This document shows, piece after piece, positions 1-8,439 of a DNA stretch of 46,192 nucleotides. Position 1 is the first letter of the stretch. Every line of letters starts with the position of its first letter. The translations under genes were made by a program, and so were the position numbers. Under the pieces are notes generated by a model. The model did not search any database, had not been told where the DNA came from, and worked only from the letters and a program-made list of their open reading frames with translations. Source of the stretch: an uncultured bacterium (lineage in GTDB: Bacteria > Verrucomicrobiota > Lentisphaeria > Victivallales > UBA1829); the NCBI GenBank assembly GCA_900549415.1, contig URNX01000027.1:1-46192 (forward strand), given 5' to 3'.

Positions 1-20
1 CCCCCGGAAGCTCCCCCGTT

Positions 21-52
21 CCGTCCGTTTCCGGAAAAGAGGAAACGGACGG
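21..52. terminator. Strong hairpin, probable end of an upstream unit
   Basis: A perfect 12-bp stem (CCGTCCGTTTCC at 21-32 with GGAAACGGACGG at 41-52) closes an 8-base loop. No U-tract follows directly on either strand; the nearest T-run on + begins about 20 bases later. It could terminate a gene lying left of the window, but termination is inferred from position only. Confidence 0.4.
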
Positions 53-98
53 GGTGAAAATCAAGGTGAAAATTTTTTGTTTTTGCCGTTTCCCTCTC

Positions 99-127
99 TT
101 GCTTTTTTCTGCAGAAGATGCTATCCT
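99..127 (+). promoter_or_regulatory. Promoter of the FAD-oxidoreductase pair
   Basis: TTGCTT (99-104), a 17-bp spacer and TATCCT (122-127). The preceding context TTTCCCTCTCTTGC closely resembles that of the promoter at 2593. The -10 is a weak match, so the call is tentative. Confidence 0.45.
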
Positions 128-132
128 TATTA

Positions 133-148
133 TTATGGAATTCCATAA
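133..148. promoter_or_regulatory. 16-bp perfect palindrome, candidate operator
   Basis: TTATGGAATTCCATAA reads the same on both strands and covers the expected transcription start just downstream of the -10 at 122-127. That is the position of a repressor operator. The cognate regulator is not identifiable from this window. Confidence 0.5.
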
Positions 149-176
149 CAAAACAATTTTCAGAGGATTCTTGAGT

Positions 177-881
177 ATGCTGAATGGGAATGTTTCGTCG
201 CCTGAGCCTCAAACCCTGTTCGTTCCGCGTGTCATTCTTCACGCTTCGTTTGCCGCTTGCGGGGCTGCTTCCCGCAATCCGCGGGAGACTCTGCTCATTG
301 AGGAAACGAATCATCCGGGGTCAAACTGGATTTATGCGTTTGTTCCGTGGCGGCTTCCGGAAAAGGACGAGAAGTCTGAATTTTCTTCCATGCTGCGTCC
401 GTATGGAGCCCGCGCGTTGTATCCGGGCGGCCTTTCCGCTGTTTTTTCGAAGTGGTGTCTGGAGCGCAATCTCCGTTTTCATCTGAATTCAACGGTTCTG
501 CGGCGAAACGGCAGGGAACTTACGGTTCTTTCTCCCGGCGGAATTCTTCAGATTGAGACGGAAGAGATCATCGATGGCGGAGTCGCTTCCGGCAAATGTT
601 TTCTTACCGCTCTCGCGCTGCCGCCGGAACCGGTGAATGCGGCGGTTGCTTTGGCGGATGATCTGACCGTCTGGCCCGCGCCTGTCCGGGAGGAGGCTTT
701 TCTGATGCTGGAAATCCCGCCGGGCACGGTTTGGCAGGATGCCAGAAAATGCTTTTACGAAAGATTCGATCAATTGAACGGCTGGAAACTCGTGCTCATC
801 GGAACCCGTTTTTTCAATTCGCCGTTTCAGGATCCGGTTTCTGAACTCAACGCCGGAATTGCGGGAGATCTCTTCAAATGA
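177..881 (+). CDS. Small FAD-oxidoreductase-like protein (reduced paralogue)
   Basis: This 234-residue protein has no certain family. The stretch ETLLIEETNHPGSNW near residues 38-52 resembles the second-strand region of the FAD-binding fold in its neighbour (SVLALEANTYPGG), and the following YGARALYPGGLSAVFSKWC...NGRELTVLS...EEIIDGG segment follows the same order as that neighbour. It lacks an intact GxGxxG dinucleotide loop and the C-terminal FAD-closing motif. It may be a partner subunit or a decaying duplicate. The start at 177 is chosen because GAGG lies about 10 bases upstream and the promoter lies between 99 and 127, so a GTG at 54 would precede the promoter. Its stop overlaps the next start (ATGA, 878-881), implying translational coupling. 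Relationship to the neighbour is inference from eye alignment. Confidence 0.6.
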   Translation: MLNGNVSSPEPQTLFVPRVILHASFAACGAASRNPRETLLIEETNHPGSNWIYAFVPWRLPEKDEKSEFSSMLRPYGARALYPGGLSAVFSKWCLERNLRFHLNSTVLRRNGRELTVLSPGGILQIETEEIIDGGVASGKCFLTALALPPEPVNAAVALADDLTVWPAPVREEAFLMLEIPPGTVWQDARKCFYERFDQLNGWKLVLIGTRFFNSPFQDPVSELNAGIAGDLFK

Positions 882-2488
882 AACATTATGATGTTCTTGT
901 TGCCGGACTTGGAACTTCCGGAACCATGGCGGCTATTGCCGCGGCGAAACGCGGCGCTTCCGTTCTCGCTCTTGAAGCGAATACCTATCCCGGAGGGCTG
1001 CAGACAGGCGGGTTTGTAAATGAATTCTTTCAGCAGCCGCCTGTCGGGACGGCATTGGCGTATGAAAAAATCCTGCCTGCCGCTCCGGAATATATCGAAG
1101 CGAAAAAGAGAATTCTGGAAGAGGACCTGCTGAAATACGGAACGGAAATCCGGTATGAAGCCGTTATAGAAAAAGTTCTCCGTTCCGGCGCACGCATTAC
1201 GGGAGTGTGTTTCCGCCAGGGAGATTCCCTGATTGAGGCGTCCGCGAATACCGTTGTCGACGCTACGGCTGATGGCGCGCTGTTCGCCTTGGCCGGAATT
1301 CCGCTTGAAGGCGGAAGACCCGTTGATCATCTCTATCAGCATTCGGCGTCTCTCTTTTTTATGAAGAAGCCGGATAAGTTCGCGTATTCCGGATTCAATA
1401 TGCGCGTAAAACAGGAATATCCGGAGATGTTCGCACGGGAATCTTTGAAGGGAGATGCTCGTTTCGGAGAAGAGAATCTCCTTGGAAGAGAGCGCATTCT
1501 TGTTCCTTCTGAACGCCCGGGAATCCGTGAAGGCGGACACATTCGCCCGCGGAGAGTTCTTTCCTTCGAAGACATTCTTCTGAAGGACGCCGTTTTCTCC
1601 GACGTCATTGCCGTCGCCCGGGCGACCGTCGACACGAATGTGGCCGATGCCGTTCTGGAAAGCGACCTTCTGGCGTCCTGGCTCCTCCTGAACGGAAAGT
1701 CCATTTACTTGACCATTCCCGTTCCTGCGGGCGTCCTCTTCCCCGAAGGATATTCCGGAATAATCGCCGCCGGACGTCATCTGGGCTGTGATCATGACCT
1801 TGGACATGCGCTGCGGATGAATTCCGCAATGGCCGCAATAGGGGAAGTCGCCGGAATTATCGCGGCAAAGGCCGCAGCTGCGGAAATCCCGCCGGAAAAG
1901 GTTCCGTATTCCGCCTATTCGGAAGAACTGCGTCTTCCCGAAACAAGATGCATGAAATTCCCGGAGACGGAAGAGGAGATCAAAGAGGGACTTCTTTCCG
2001 AAAATCCCTGGCTTGCGGCGTGGAGCCTTTACCGCAAAAATGATTCCGCGCTTGCATGCAAACTTCTGAACGGATTTCCGGATCTGCCGCCCCTGATTCT
2101 TGCGGCCGGATTGCTGAAGTCGGAGCCTGCCGTCGAAAAACTGAAGCAGCTCATCTGCGGTGACGCCCCGCTTCCATTGAAAAAAGCGGCGCTTTTTGCG
2201 GCAGGGCGTTTCTTCTCCGGAGAACAGATTCTTTTTTTGACGGATATAAATCTTCCGGAAGCGGAACTGGAACGTTTTTGGGCGTTGCTTCAGACGGTTC
2301 TGCGTGGCGCGGATTCCGAAAACCGGATCAGGCGTCACCTTGCAAAGCTGATTTCCGATCCGGGCTGGCGGATCCTCGAACGGAAAATAATCTATCAGCC
2401 GGAAACGGAAGACATTGCCGGAACCGTAAAAGAATACTTCGCGGATGTGATCGGAGAATCCCTGAATTCAGATTCCCAAATCCGGTGA
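878..2488 (+). CDS. FAD-dependent oxidoreductase
   Basis: A 536-residue flavoprotein of the FAD_oxidored type (the family of PF12831), which is common in Lentisphaerota and Planctomycetota sugar loci and mostly of unknown substrate. The N-terminus has the Rossmann loop G10-x-G12-x2-G15 with E33 at the end of the second strand to bind the FAD ribose, followed by PGG at 38-40. A second FAD-contacting stretch near residues 300-330 (IIAAGRHLGCDHDLGHALRM) precedes an AAIGEVAGIIAA helix. The last ~170 residues are helical and leucine/alanine rich, HEAT-like. There is no signal peptide, so it is probably cytoplasmic. It overlaps the preceding small paralogue by 4 bases. The specific reaction cannot be told from sequence. 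Confidence 0.85.
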   Translation: MKHYDVLVAGLGTSGTMAAIAAAKRGASVLALEANTYPGGLQTGGFVNEFFQQPPVGTALAYEKILPAAPEYIEAKKRILEEDLLKYGTEIRYEAVIEKVLRSGARITGVCFRQGDSLIEASANTVVDATADGALFALAGIPLEGGRPVDHLYQHSASLFFMKKPDKFAYSGFNMRVKQEYPEMFARESLKGDARFGEENLLGRERILVPSERPGIREGGHIRPRRVLSFEDILLKDAVFSDVIAVARATVDTNVADAVLESDLLASWLLLNGKSIYLTIPVPAGVLFPEGYSGIIAAGRHLGCDHDLGHALRMNSAMAAIGEVAGIIAAKAAAAEIPPEKVPYSAYSEELRLPETRCMKFPETEEEIKEGLLSENPWLAAWSLYRKNDSALACKLLNGFPDLPPLILAAGLLKSEPAVEKLKQLICGDAPLPLKKAALFAAGRFFSGEQILFLTDINLPEAELERFWALLQTVLRGADSENRIRRHLAKLISDPGWRILERKIIYQPETEDIAGTVKEYFADVIGESLNSDSQIR

Positions 2489-2503
2489 TCTTGAAAACGC
2501 AAA

Positions 2504-2532
2504 CGTCCGCCGGCCTGAAAAACCGGCGGACG
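2504..2532 (+). terminator. Hairpin after the FAD-oxidoreductase unit
   Basis: CGTCCGCCGG (2504-2513) pairs perfectly with CCGGCGGACG (2523-2532) around a 9-base loop, 15 bases after the stop codon. A T-run is only found at about 2551-2557, so this is a non-canonical terminator or a 3' stabilising hairpin. Confidence 0.55.
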
Positions 2533-2554
2533 AACAGAAAAGAAATAATATTTT

Positions 2555-2574
2555 TTTGCATAAGATTTGCATAA
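2555..2574 (+). promoter_or_regulatory. Two direct TTTGCATAA half-sites, AraC-type operator candidate
   Basis: TTTGCATAA occurs at 2555-2563 and again at 2566-2574, a repeat period of 11 bp (one helical turn), about 19 bp upstream of the -35 at 2593. Tandem direct half-sites in this position are typical of AraC/XylS activators. No such regulator is encoded in the window. Confidence 0.5.
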
Positions 2575-2592
2575 CTTTTTGCAGTTTCCCTC

Positions 2593-2621
2593 TTGCCTTT
2601 TTCGTCGTTTTGTTGTATAAT
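2593..2621 (+). promoter_or_regulatory. Promoter of the pseudopilin-glycosidase operon
   Basis: TTGCCT (2593-2598), 17-bp spacer, perfect TATAAT (2616-2621). Transcription would start near 2628, which rules out the longer reading frames that begin at 2593 or 2620. Confidence 0.75.
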
Positions 2622-2685
2622 GAACAGTGAAGCAGGGCAGTACAGGGCAATGATGAATAAAAATAAATATGAAAGGACTGAACTG

Positions 2686-3525
2686 ATGAGACCTGAAAAC
2701 GAATTTACTGTTTCCGTACGGACTGTGACCTGGTGTCAAAGACCGGGATCGCGGCGGTTCAAATGCAGGTTCCGCGAATTCACCCTTGTGGAGCTCCTCG
2801 TGGTAATTGCCGTGATCGCCATCCTCGCCGGCATGCTTCTTCCCGCGCTGAATTCGGCAAGAGCGAAGGCGCACGCGATCAGTTGCGTGTCCAACATGAA
2901 GCAGATCGGCGTCGCGGCAATCGGCTATGTGCAGGACAATGACGACTACTGGTGTCCGGCGAGCGCCCATGGTCCTACATATCCGAATTCTTCATGGAAC
3001 GACAATATCAACTATGAAAACAACTGGCTTGCTCTGCTTTGGCCGAGCTTGAAAAGCGGCACGTTCCCGACAGACAACGCACCTCTGAAAAGTCCTGCAA
3101 TCTGTCCGGGCGGAGAAAAGGACATTTTCTATTATCAGAAAAAAAGCCGCCCGATTACGAATCTGGCATGGAATGCACGTGTCGGGGCCGCTGGGAGTTA
3201 TTGTAAGCCGCTCCGGCTCAGCAGAAACAAATATCCGACAAAAACAGCAACTCTCTGGGATGTGAAAAATGTAGATGAGACTGGAACTCCTTATGCGGGG
3301 GAAGATGGAATAGCGAACGGTGGTACATCGAATTCCAGAGACTACCATGAAGCAGCTGTGGCAAAACGTTGCACTCCGATGAGGCATCCGGGCGGAACGG
3401 ACAATATTCTCTTTGTTGACGGACATGTGGAAACCAAGAACATCTTCAGACTCATCGACGATGAAGAATTCCTTCATTTGTTCAACAGACCGAACAATGC
3501 CTCCATCTCGGATGGCTGGAACTGA
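2686..3525 (+). CDS. Pseudopilin-like protein, prepilin N-terminal methylation domain
   Basis: A 279-residue protein with a 31-residue arginine-rich leader followed by the type IV prepilin signature FTLVELLVVIAVIAILAG (from F32, Glu at +5) and MLLPALNSARAKA. The C-terminal part has the family's H...DGH motif (RHPGG...LFVDGHVE). It should be an inner-membrane protein with a periplasmic C-domain, processed by prepilin peptidase. The residue before the cleavage site is Glu (RE/FTLVE), not the usual Gly. The start at 2686 has AAAGGA about 9 bases upstream and lies downstream of the promoter. It heads a four-gene operon with a nucleoside hydrolase-like gene, a GH39-like enzyme and a carbohydrate-binding protein. 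Hundreds of such proteins are known in Lentisphaerota genomes without assigned function. Confidence 0.85.
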   Translation: MRPENEFTVSVRTVTWCQRPGSRRFKCRFREFTLVELLVVIAVIAILAGMLLPALNSARAKAHAISCVSNMKQIGVAAIGYVQDNDDYWCPASAHGPTYPNSSWNDNINYENNWLALLWPSLKSGTFPTDNAPLKSPAICPGGEKDIFYYQKKSRPITNLAWNARVGAAGSYCKPLRLSRNKYPTKTATLWDVKNVDETGTPYAGEDGIANGGTSNSRDYHEAAVAKRCTPMRHPGGTDNILFVDGHVETKNIFRLIDDEEFLHLFNRPNNASISDGWN

Positions 3526-3539
3526 TGAGGATTCAAATC

Positions 3540-4451
3540 ATGCAGAGAAAACCACTTATTATTGATACGGACATCGGCGGAGACGTCGATGACACCTGGA
3601 CCCTCGGAATGCTTTTCCGGTCGGATGCGGTGGAGCTGAAGGGAATCACCACGGAGACGGGCGATCCGCTCTACCGCGCCGCACTCTGCGCGAAACTCGT
3701 GGAGACCGCCGGGCTCGCCCCCGTTCCGATCGGGCTCGGCAAGCCGGGAATCAAAAAACGCTGCTGCCAGGGCGAATGGCTCGGCGATTACAGAATTCCC
3801 GCCGCATTCGACCTCTCGCGTTCTCCCGTTTCGGTGATTGCGGAGACCGTGCGCAAATCGGAGGTCCCCGTGACGCTTCTCGCGATCGGTCCGCTTTCCA
3901 ACCCCGCGGATCTGGTGCGCGAAGCTCCGGACGTCATTGGAAAAATCGACCTCGTCGCAATGGGCGGCAGCGTCTTCCGCGGCTATTTCGGACGAGAGAC
4001 GCCGTCGCTGGAGTACAACATCATGGCGGATGCGGAGTCGGCGAAGACGGTTTTCCGCGCGCCGTGGCATTCGGCTCTGCTGGTTCCGCTGGACATCTGC
4101 GGAAACGTTCTGCTGCGCGGCGAAAAGTTTCAGACCCTGAAGCGTTCGGATGCGGTGATGGCGAAAGCTGTCATGGCGAATCACGAGATCTGGTGCAAGT
4201 GGAAACTTGCGGCGAAAGAGGAGTGTCCGTACAAGTATGAAGTCGAATCGACACTTCTTGCGGATCCCGCCGCCGCGGCTCTGATTGTGAAACCGGAGCT
4301 TGCGAAGATCGAAGAGCTGCCGCTCTCGGTGACGGACGAGGGCATGACGGTTGTCGACCGCGGGCACGGAACGCCGATGCAGGTCGCACTCGGCTGGCAT
4401 AATGTGGAAGAGTTCTACGATCTCGTTCTGGAACTTCTGATGAAATTTTAA
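3540..4451 (+). CDS. Nucleoside hydrolase-like protein (IU_nuc_hydro family)
   Basis: A 303-residue member of the inosine/uridine-preferring nucleoside hydrolase family, which hydrolyses N-ribosides with a Ca2+-bound water. The N-terminal calcium motif reads DTDIGGDVDD (D9, D11, D15, D17, D18), two residues longer than the classical DTDxGxDD but seen in divergent members. LVAMGGSVF and EYNIMADAESAK are the further family blocks (N and D substrate and metal ligands). I chose ATG 3540 because GAGGA lies at 3527-3531; an ATG at 3525 overlapping the preceding stop has no ribosome binding site. No signal peptide is seen. Its place inside a carbohydrate operon suggests a sugar-riboside or other glycosyl substrate, but that is inference. 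Confidence 0.88.
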   Translation: MQRKPLIIDTDIGGDVDDTWTLGMLFRSDAVELKGITTETGDPLYRAALCAKLVETAGLAPVPIGLGKPGIKKRCCQGEWLGDYRIPAAFDLSRSPVSVIAETVRKSEVPVTLLAIGPLSNPADLVREAPDVIGKIDLVAMGGSVFRGYFGRETPSLEYNIMADAESAKTVFRAPWHSALLVPLDICGNVLLRGEKFQTLKRSDAVMAKAVMANHEIWCKWKLAAKEECPYKYEVESTLLADPAAAALIVKPELAKIEELPLSVTDEGMTVVDRGHGTPMQVALGWHNVEEFYDLVLELLMKF

Positions 4452-4479
4452 CCCCTTAATATAAAAGGAAAGACAGTAT

Positions 4480-7401
4480 ATGAAAAAAATTTTTCTGCTC
4501 TGTTCGCTTCCGCTTGCGCTGAGCGCGAATTCGTTTTTCAACGGTTCGTTTGAGCTTGGCACGGACGGTTTTGCCGTTGAGCGCGAACTCCGCACCGATG
4601 TGAACCCGTCGCGGGAGTTCATTCCGCTGAAACTTTCCGCCGGAGCTCCCGGAGCGGGCAGGTATGCGCTTGCCGTGGAGAATTCGCGTGCGGAATACTT
4701 CTCCGTTTTCTCCAAAGAGTTCCGGCTGAAGCCCTCCACGCGTTATCGTCTGCGTGCGAAAGTCCGGAGTTCAAAAGAAAACACTCCGTTGAATCTCCGC
4801 ATTTTCAAAGTCGACCAGAAATGGCTCGCGTATACAAAGACCTGCAATGCCGGGACCGAATGGCGTGATTTTGAGTATGTGTTCACCACGGAGGAACGGG
4901 AAGGCAACGGCTGGCATTACCTCGTGATCTGCCCGCCCGACGTTCACGCCGTTCCGGAGGCTTCGTTCTATATTGATGATCTGCACCTGGATCCTGTGGA
5001 TTCCGTTGTTCCCGACCGGACGGAAGCGGTTGCCGTTGCCGACAAGCAGCTTTATCTGAAGGGCGAACGCGCGGATGTTTCGCTGAAACTTTACAATCCG
5101 GTTGCGGATTATTCCGGAAATGTGACGGTGAACGGAACCGACGAGTATACCGGAAAAACGCTGTTTTCCGAAACGTTCCCGGTCAAACTCGCGCATGGAG
5201 AAACAAAGGTTCTTCCGCTGAAGCCGTGGAAACTGGATCGTTTCGGCGGCGTGCGCATCACCGTTTCGGGCGCGTCGCTTTCTTCGCACGACGGATTCTT
5301 TGCGGTGATCGGAAAGTATGAGGCGAAGCCGTTCGATATTTTCCGTGATCCCGTGGTCGGGTTCAACGGAGGACTCCACTTCCTTCGTGCTCCGCAGCGC
5401 AAAGTTCCCGCATACGAGGTTTACAACGCCCCGTTTGAAACCCGTTTCGCCCTCTTCGCCGCGGCAGGCTGCCGCATTCTGCGCGACCATGACGGCGGAG
5501 TTCGCGGAGTTGACTGGCCGGCGGTGGAGGCTGAGCGCGGAAAGTTCGATTTTTCGCATCTTGACCGCCAGATGGAACTTTACAAAAAATACAACATCAC
5601 CCTGTTCCCCGTCATGGGGGAAAGCTTCATCGACAATCTTCCGCAGACATGGCGTCAGCAGTCCTTCCCGGAATGGGTGAAAAAGATTTCGAAGCGGATT
5701 GATTCTCCGAATACGATGGCTGATGCACGCGGGCGCGTGATTTACCCCCCGGTCGATCTCTTTGAAAACTACATTGAGCAGACCGTGAAGCATCTGAAAG
5801 GCCGCGTCCCGGTGTATGAAATCGTGAACGAACCGAATCTTTTCCTTTCTCCGGAAGGTTATGTCCGCTATCTGAAGGCGGCGCACGATGCGATCCGCAG
5901 GGCGGACCCCGCGGCGAAGATTTCCGGTTTCTGCATCACTTCCGATTTCGGAACAGACGCGGGTCCGTGGTTTGAGGCGTGTGTGAAAGCGGGCGGACTC
6001 AAGTATGTGGATGCGATGGGCTTTCACCCGTACGGTTCGCGCAAGCTCGGTTCGATCATTCCCGCCGACCAGGCTGTTGCAAATATCCGCGCGACTCTGG
6101 CCGCATACGGAAAACCGGATACGCCGCTCTGGAACACCGAACTCTACTACCTCGGCGAAAACGTCGGGCGGAAGGGATGCGAAGACGCTGTGAACACTGC
6201 GGATGACGTCATTCAGCGCTTCCTCGTCGATGCGGGGGAGGGCGTGGGGCAGTCCGTCGCGTTCCATATGGACATTCTCTGGAAGCGTCTGCTGACTCCG
6301 CACATGTGGGACGGTTACAACTACCATGAACTGGTTCCTTCCGAACTGTTTGTCGCCTGCAACACGCTTGCTCGTCTGTTTGAAGGAGCGAAGCCGGTGA
6401 AGAAAATCCGCCACCCGTACGGGGTGATCTGCTATGTGTTCCGCAAGGACGGCAAGCTGATCGCGGCGGTCTGGGAATATCAGAGCAAGAAGGGCGTTCA
6501 CGCGGATTTCAGCAAATTCGAGGTGATGGATCTGTTCGGCAACGCGGAGAAATCCTGTGAAAAGGAGCTGACCGTAGCGCCGTTCTATCTGACACAGGGC
6601 AAGCTTTCCGATGCGGAATTCCTTGCGGAACTCGAAAAACTTCCGCTTCGTCTTGACCAGCCGGTCACGGGCTCCGGAATCGCGCGGCGGGTCGGCGACA
6701 CGCTGTTCGTTTCGCTCCACAACGATTCCGGGAAGGAGGAATCGGGCATTGCCGGAGTCACGGGCGGCGGAATCGCGGCGGTCGCGCCTGTCCGCTTCAC
6801 GATCCCCGCACGGAGCTCTCTACCTGTTGAAATTCCGGTCCGGAAGATCAAATCGAACGGCGGGAAGCCGGAACTGGTTCTGGTGCTCAAGAACAACACG
6901 TTCCGCACTCCGCTCGAAATCGTGGAGAATCAGCTGATTCCCCGCAGTTTCAAACTGCCGAATGCGGAGGGAACGATTGAATTCGGCAACGGCGCAATCA
7001 CCGTGACCATGCGCGTGAAGGACGCCACCGACGCCGGAGTTTCCGGAACCCGGTCCCCGTGGGAGACCGACTGCGTGGAATTCTTCTTCGATACGGATCC
7101 CCTCTTCATCGCGGAGCACAACCCGCAGGCATATACGGACAACAATTTCCGTCTCTTCATCACGCCGCGCGACGGACGAAAGCTGCACACGATGGGCATT
7201 GATGCGAAGAACTGCAAGCTGGATCTGAAGCCGGAGGCGGACGGTTACTCGTTCGTGCTGACCGTTGCGGCGAAGACCGGGAAGTATCTCGGCTTTGACG
7301 TGAAGATTGACGATTCCGACGGCAAGACCGTGAAGGAGTTTCCGCTCGGAAACGGAAAAGAGCTTTATAAAAACCGCTGTAATTTCAGCATTGCAAAATA
7401 A
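4480..7401 (+). CDS. Secreted multidomain glycoside hydrolase, GH39/clan A-like
   Basis: A 973-residue protein with a signal peptide (MKKIFLLCSLPLALSANS). Residues ~20-170 look like a CBM4/9-type carbohydrate-binding domain (FNGSFELGTDGF, then FYIDDLHLDP). About 290-690 form a clan A (beta/alpha)8 barrel with the acid/base in YEIVNEPN (E451) and a nucleophile candidate in WNTELYY (E554), with GFHPYG between them. The C-terminal ~150 residues resemble a CBM9-like domain (WETDCVEFFFDTDP, FRLFITPRDG). It should act in the periplasm or outside the cell on a plant or host glycan; the substrate is not predictable. AAAGGA precedes the start. It sits 28 bases after the nucleoside hydrolase-like gene and 12 before the next, so it is part of the same operon. 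Confidence 0.82.
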   Translation: MKKIFLLCSLPLALSANSFFNGSFELGTDGFAVERELRTDVNPSREFIPLKLSAGAPGAGRYALAVENSRAEYFSVFSKEFRLKPSTRYRLRAKVRSSKENTPLNLRIFKVDQKWLAYTKTCNAGTEWRDFEYVFTTEEREGNGWHYLVICPPDVHAVPEASFYIDDLHLDPVDSVVPDRTEAVAVADKQLYLKGERADVSLKLYNPVADYSGNVTVNGTDEYTGKTLFSETFPVKLAHGETKVLPLKPWKLDRFGGVRITVSGASLSSHDGFFAVIGKYEAKPFDIFRDPVVGFNGGLHFLRAPQRKVPAYEVYNAPFETRFALFAAAGCRILRDHDGGVRGVDWPAVEAERGKFDFSHLDRQMELYKKYNITLFPVMGESFIDNLPQTWRQQSFPEWVKKISKRIDSPNTMADARGRVIYPPVDLFENYIEQTVKHLKGRVPVYEIVNEPNLFLSPEGYVRYLKAAHDAIRRADPAAKISGFCITSDFGTDAGPWFEACVKAGGLKYVDAMGFHPYGSRKLGSIIPADQAVANIRATLAAYGKPDTPLWNTELYYLGENVGRKGCEDAVNTADDVIQRFLVDAGEGVGQSVAFHMDILWKRLLTPHMWDGYNYHELVPSELFVACNTLARLFEGAKPVKKIRHPYGVICYVFRKDGKLIAAVWEYQSKKGVHADFSKFEVMDLFGNAEKSCEKELTVAPFYLTQGKLSDAEFLAELEKLPLRLDQPVTGSGIARRVGDTLFVSLHNDSGKEESGIAGVTGGGIAAVAPVRFTIPARSSLPVEIPVRKIKSNGGKPELVLVLKNNTFRTPLEIVENQLIPRSFKLPNAEGTIEFGNGAITVTMRVKDATDAGVSGTRSPWETDCVEFFFDTDPLFIAEHNPQAYTDNNFRLFITPRDGRKLHTMGIDAKNCKLDLKPEADGYSFVLTVAAKTGKYLGFDVKIDDSDGKTVKEFPLGNGKELYKNRCNFSIAK

Positions 7402-7413
7402 GGAGAAAAGGAA

Positions 7414-8322
7414 ATGAAACATCTCATCATCGCCGCGGCGCTTGCCGCAGTCACGGCCGCTTCGGCTGCGGAACTCACCGTCAAACCGTACAAGCCGTGG
7501 AACACCGTCGCTCCGGGGGAATACTCGCTGGACTACGACGGCTCCCAGAGCTGGCCGACCGTGAAGCTCGACGTCAAGGACATGAAGCCGGACACGTATT
7601 ACCGCCTTTCCGTGGAGTGCCGCACTGCGGGCAAAGTCGCTCCCCAGCTGTGCGGTCATGATTCCCGTGACGGAAAGAAGATTTCCCGCTATGTCACTCT
7701 GAAGGGCGGCAAGGAGGAGTTCGCTCCGCTTGCGATTTACTTCAAGACAGGCGATCTGAAGAATTTCGACCTCTTCATCAACCTCAATCCGGGCACTGCG
7801 GGCAAAGTTGAGCTTCGCAACATCAAACTGGAAGAGGTCGCCGACTTCAGCGGCAATCTCCTTGCCGGCGGCGACTTTGAAAAAGGCTGCGGATTCGAGC
7901 CGGATTTTACCGCGGATGACGGAGTTCGGATTGTCTCCGACGCCGGTTTTCTCAGCGGGGAGAAGAGTCTGAAGATTGTGAAGCCGGCAGACAAGGGCGC
8001 GGGCTTCAGCTCGAATCCGCTTCCTGTGCTTCCCGGCAAAACCTCCGTTGTGAAGTTCTGGGCGAAATCCGGAAACGGAACGCTCAATGCGTATGTGATT
8101 TTTGACTGCTTCCAGGGCGAACAGAACCGTCATCTTTACAAGGAAATCATATTCAAGCTTGAGCCGGAGTGGAAGGAGTATTCGTTTGAGTTCGCGGTTC
8201 CCGCGGATGTGAACGAGTACACGGGACTGAAAGAGGGCACGTGCCGTCTGCGCCTCGGGCTCCGCAGTTCTTCCGAAACGGCGGAAGGATTCTTTGACAA
8301 TGTGGAATACTGCATCAAGTAA
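7414..8322 (+). CDS. Secreted carbohydrate-binding-module protein
   Basis: A 302-residue protein with a signal peptide (MKHLIIAAALAAVTAASA, cleavage near residue 19). Two beta-sandwich-like halves are visible. The second, from about residue 147 (NLLAGGDFEKGCGFEP...) to the end (SSSETAEGFFDNVEYCIK), has the pattern of CBM4/9-like modules (N-terminal GDFE, C-terminal FFDNV). There is no catalytic barrel. It probably binds the glycan attacked by the preceding enzyme, keeping it at the cell surface. It is the last gene of the operon, with AAGGAG-like sequence upstream and a good terminator 22 bases after the stop. Confidence 0.75.
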   Translation: MKHLIIAAALAAVTAASAAELTVKPYKPWNTVAPGEYSLDYDGSQSWPTVKLDVKDMKPDTYYRLSVECRTAGKVAPQLCGHDSRDGKKISRYVTLKGGKEEFAPLAIYFKTGDLKNFDLFINLNPGTAGKVELRNIKLEEVADFSGNLLAGGDFEKGCGFEPDFTADDGVRIVSDAGFLSGEKSLKIVKPADKGAGFSSNPLPVLPGKTSVVKFWAKSGNGTLNAYVIFDCFQGEQNRHLYKEIIFKLEPEWKEYSFEFAVPADVNEYTGLKEGTCRLRLGLRSSSETAEGFFDNVEYCIK

Positions 8323-8344
8323 CACGCACATTCACTGAAACAGA

Positions 8345-8381
8345 AAACCCGCAGACTGTGCAATGCAGCTGCGGGTTTTTT
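8345..8381 (+). terminator. Intrinsic terminator of the first glycosidase operon
   Basis: AAACCCGCAG (8345-8354) pairs with CTGCGGGTTT (8369-8378), and the T-run continues to 8381. This is a classical rho-independent terminator on the + strand. Confidence 0.85.
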
Positions 8382-8403
8382 GCTGGCTTCGTTTAAAATA
8401 CAG

Positions 8404-8437
8404 AAGGCACTGCCGAGGGGATCGGACAGTGCCTTTT
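8404..8437 (-). terminator. Terminator hairpin after infA, possibly bidirectional
   Basis: AAGGCACTG (8404-8412) pairs with CAGTGCCTT (8427-8435), extended inside by CCGA/TCGG. It lies just beyond the infA stop codon. The T-tract is short on both sides (TTTT at 8434-8437 on +, TATTTT further out on -). Confidence 0.65.
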
Positions 8438-8439
8438 GC

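Noticed and set aside
54..176. A GTG-started extension of the first gene.
   Set aside because: It would begin before the promoter at 99-127 and has no ribosome binding site.
827..2338. A 503-codon open frame on the minus strand opposite the FAD-oxidoreductase.
   Set aside because: It has no family features, no ribosome binding site, and its composition mirrors the codon bias of the real gene. The same holds for the long antisense frames at 4771-6720, 6820-8331, 16089-17849, 26433-28355 and 29486-31984.
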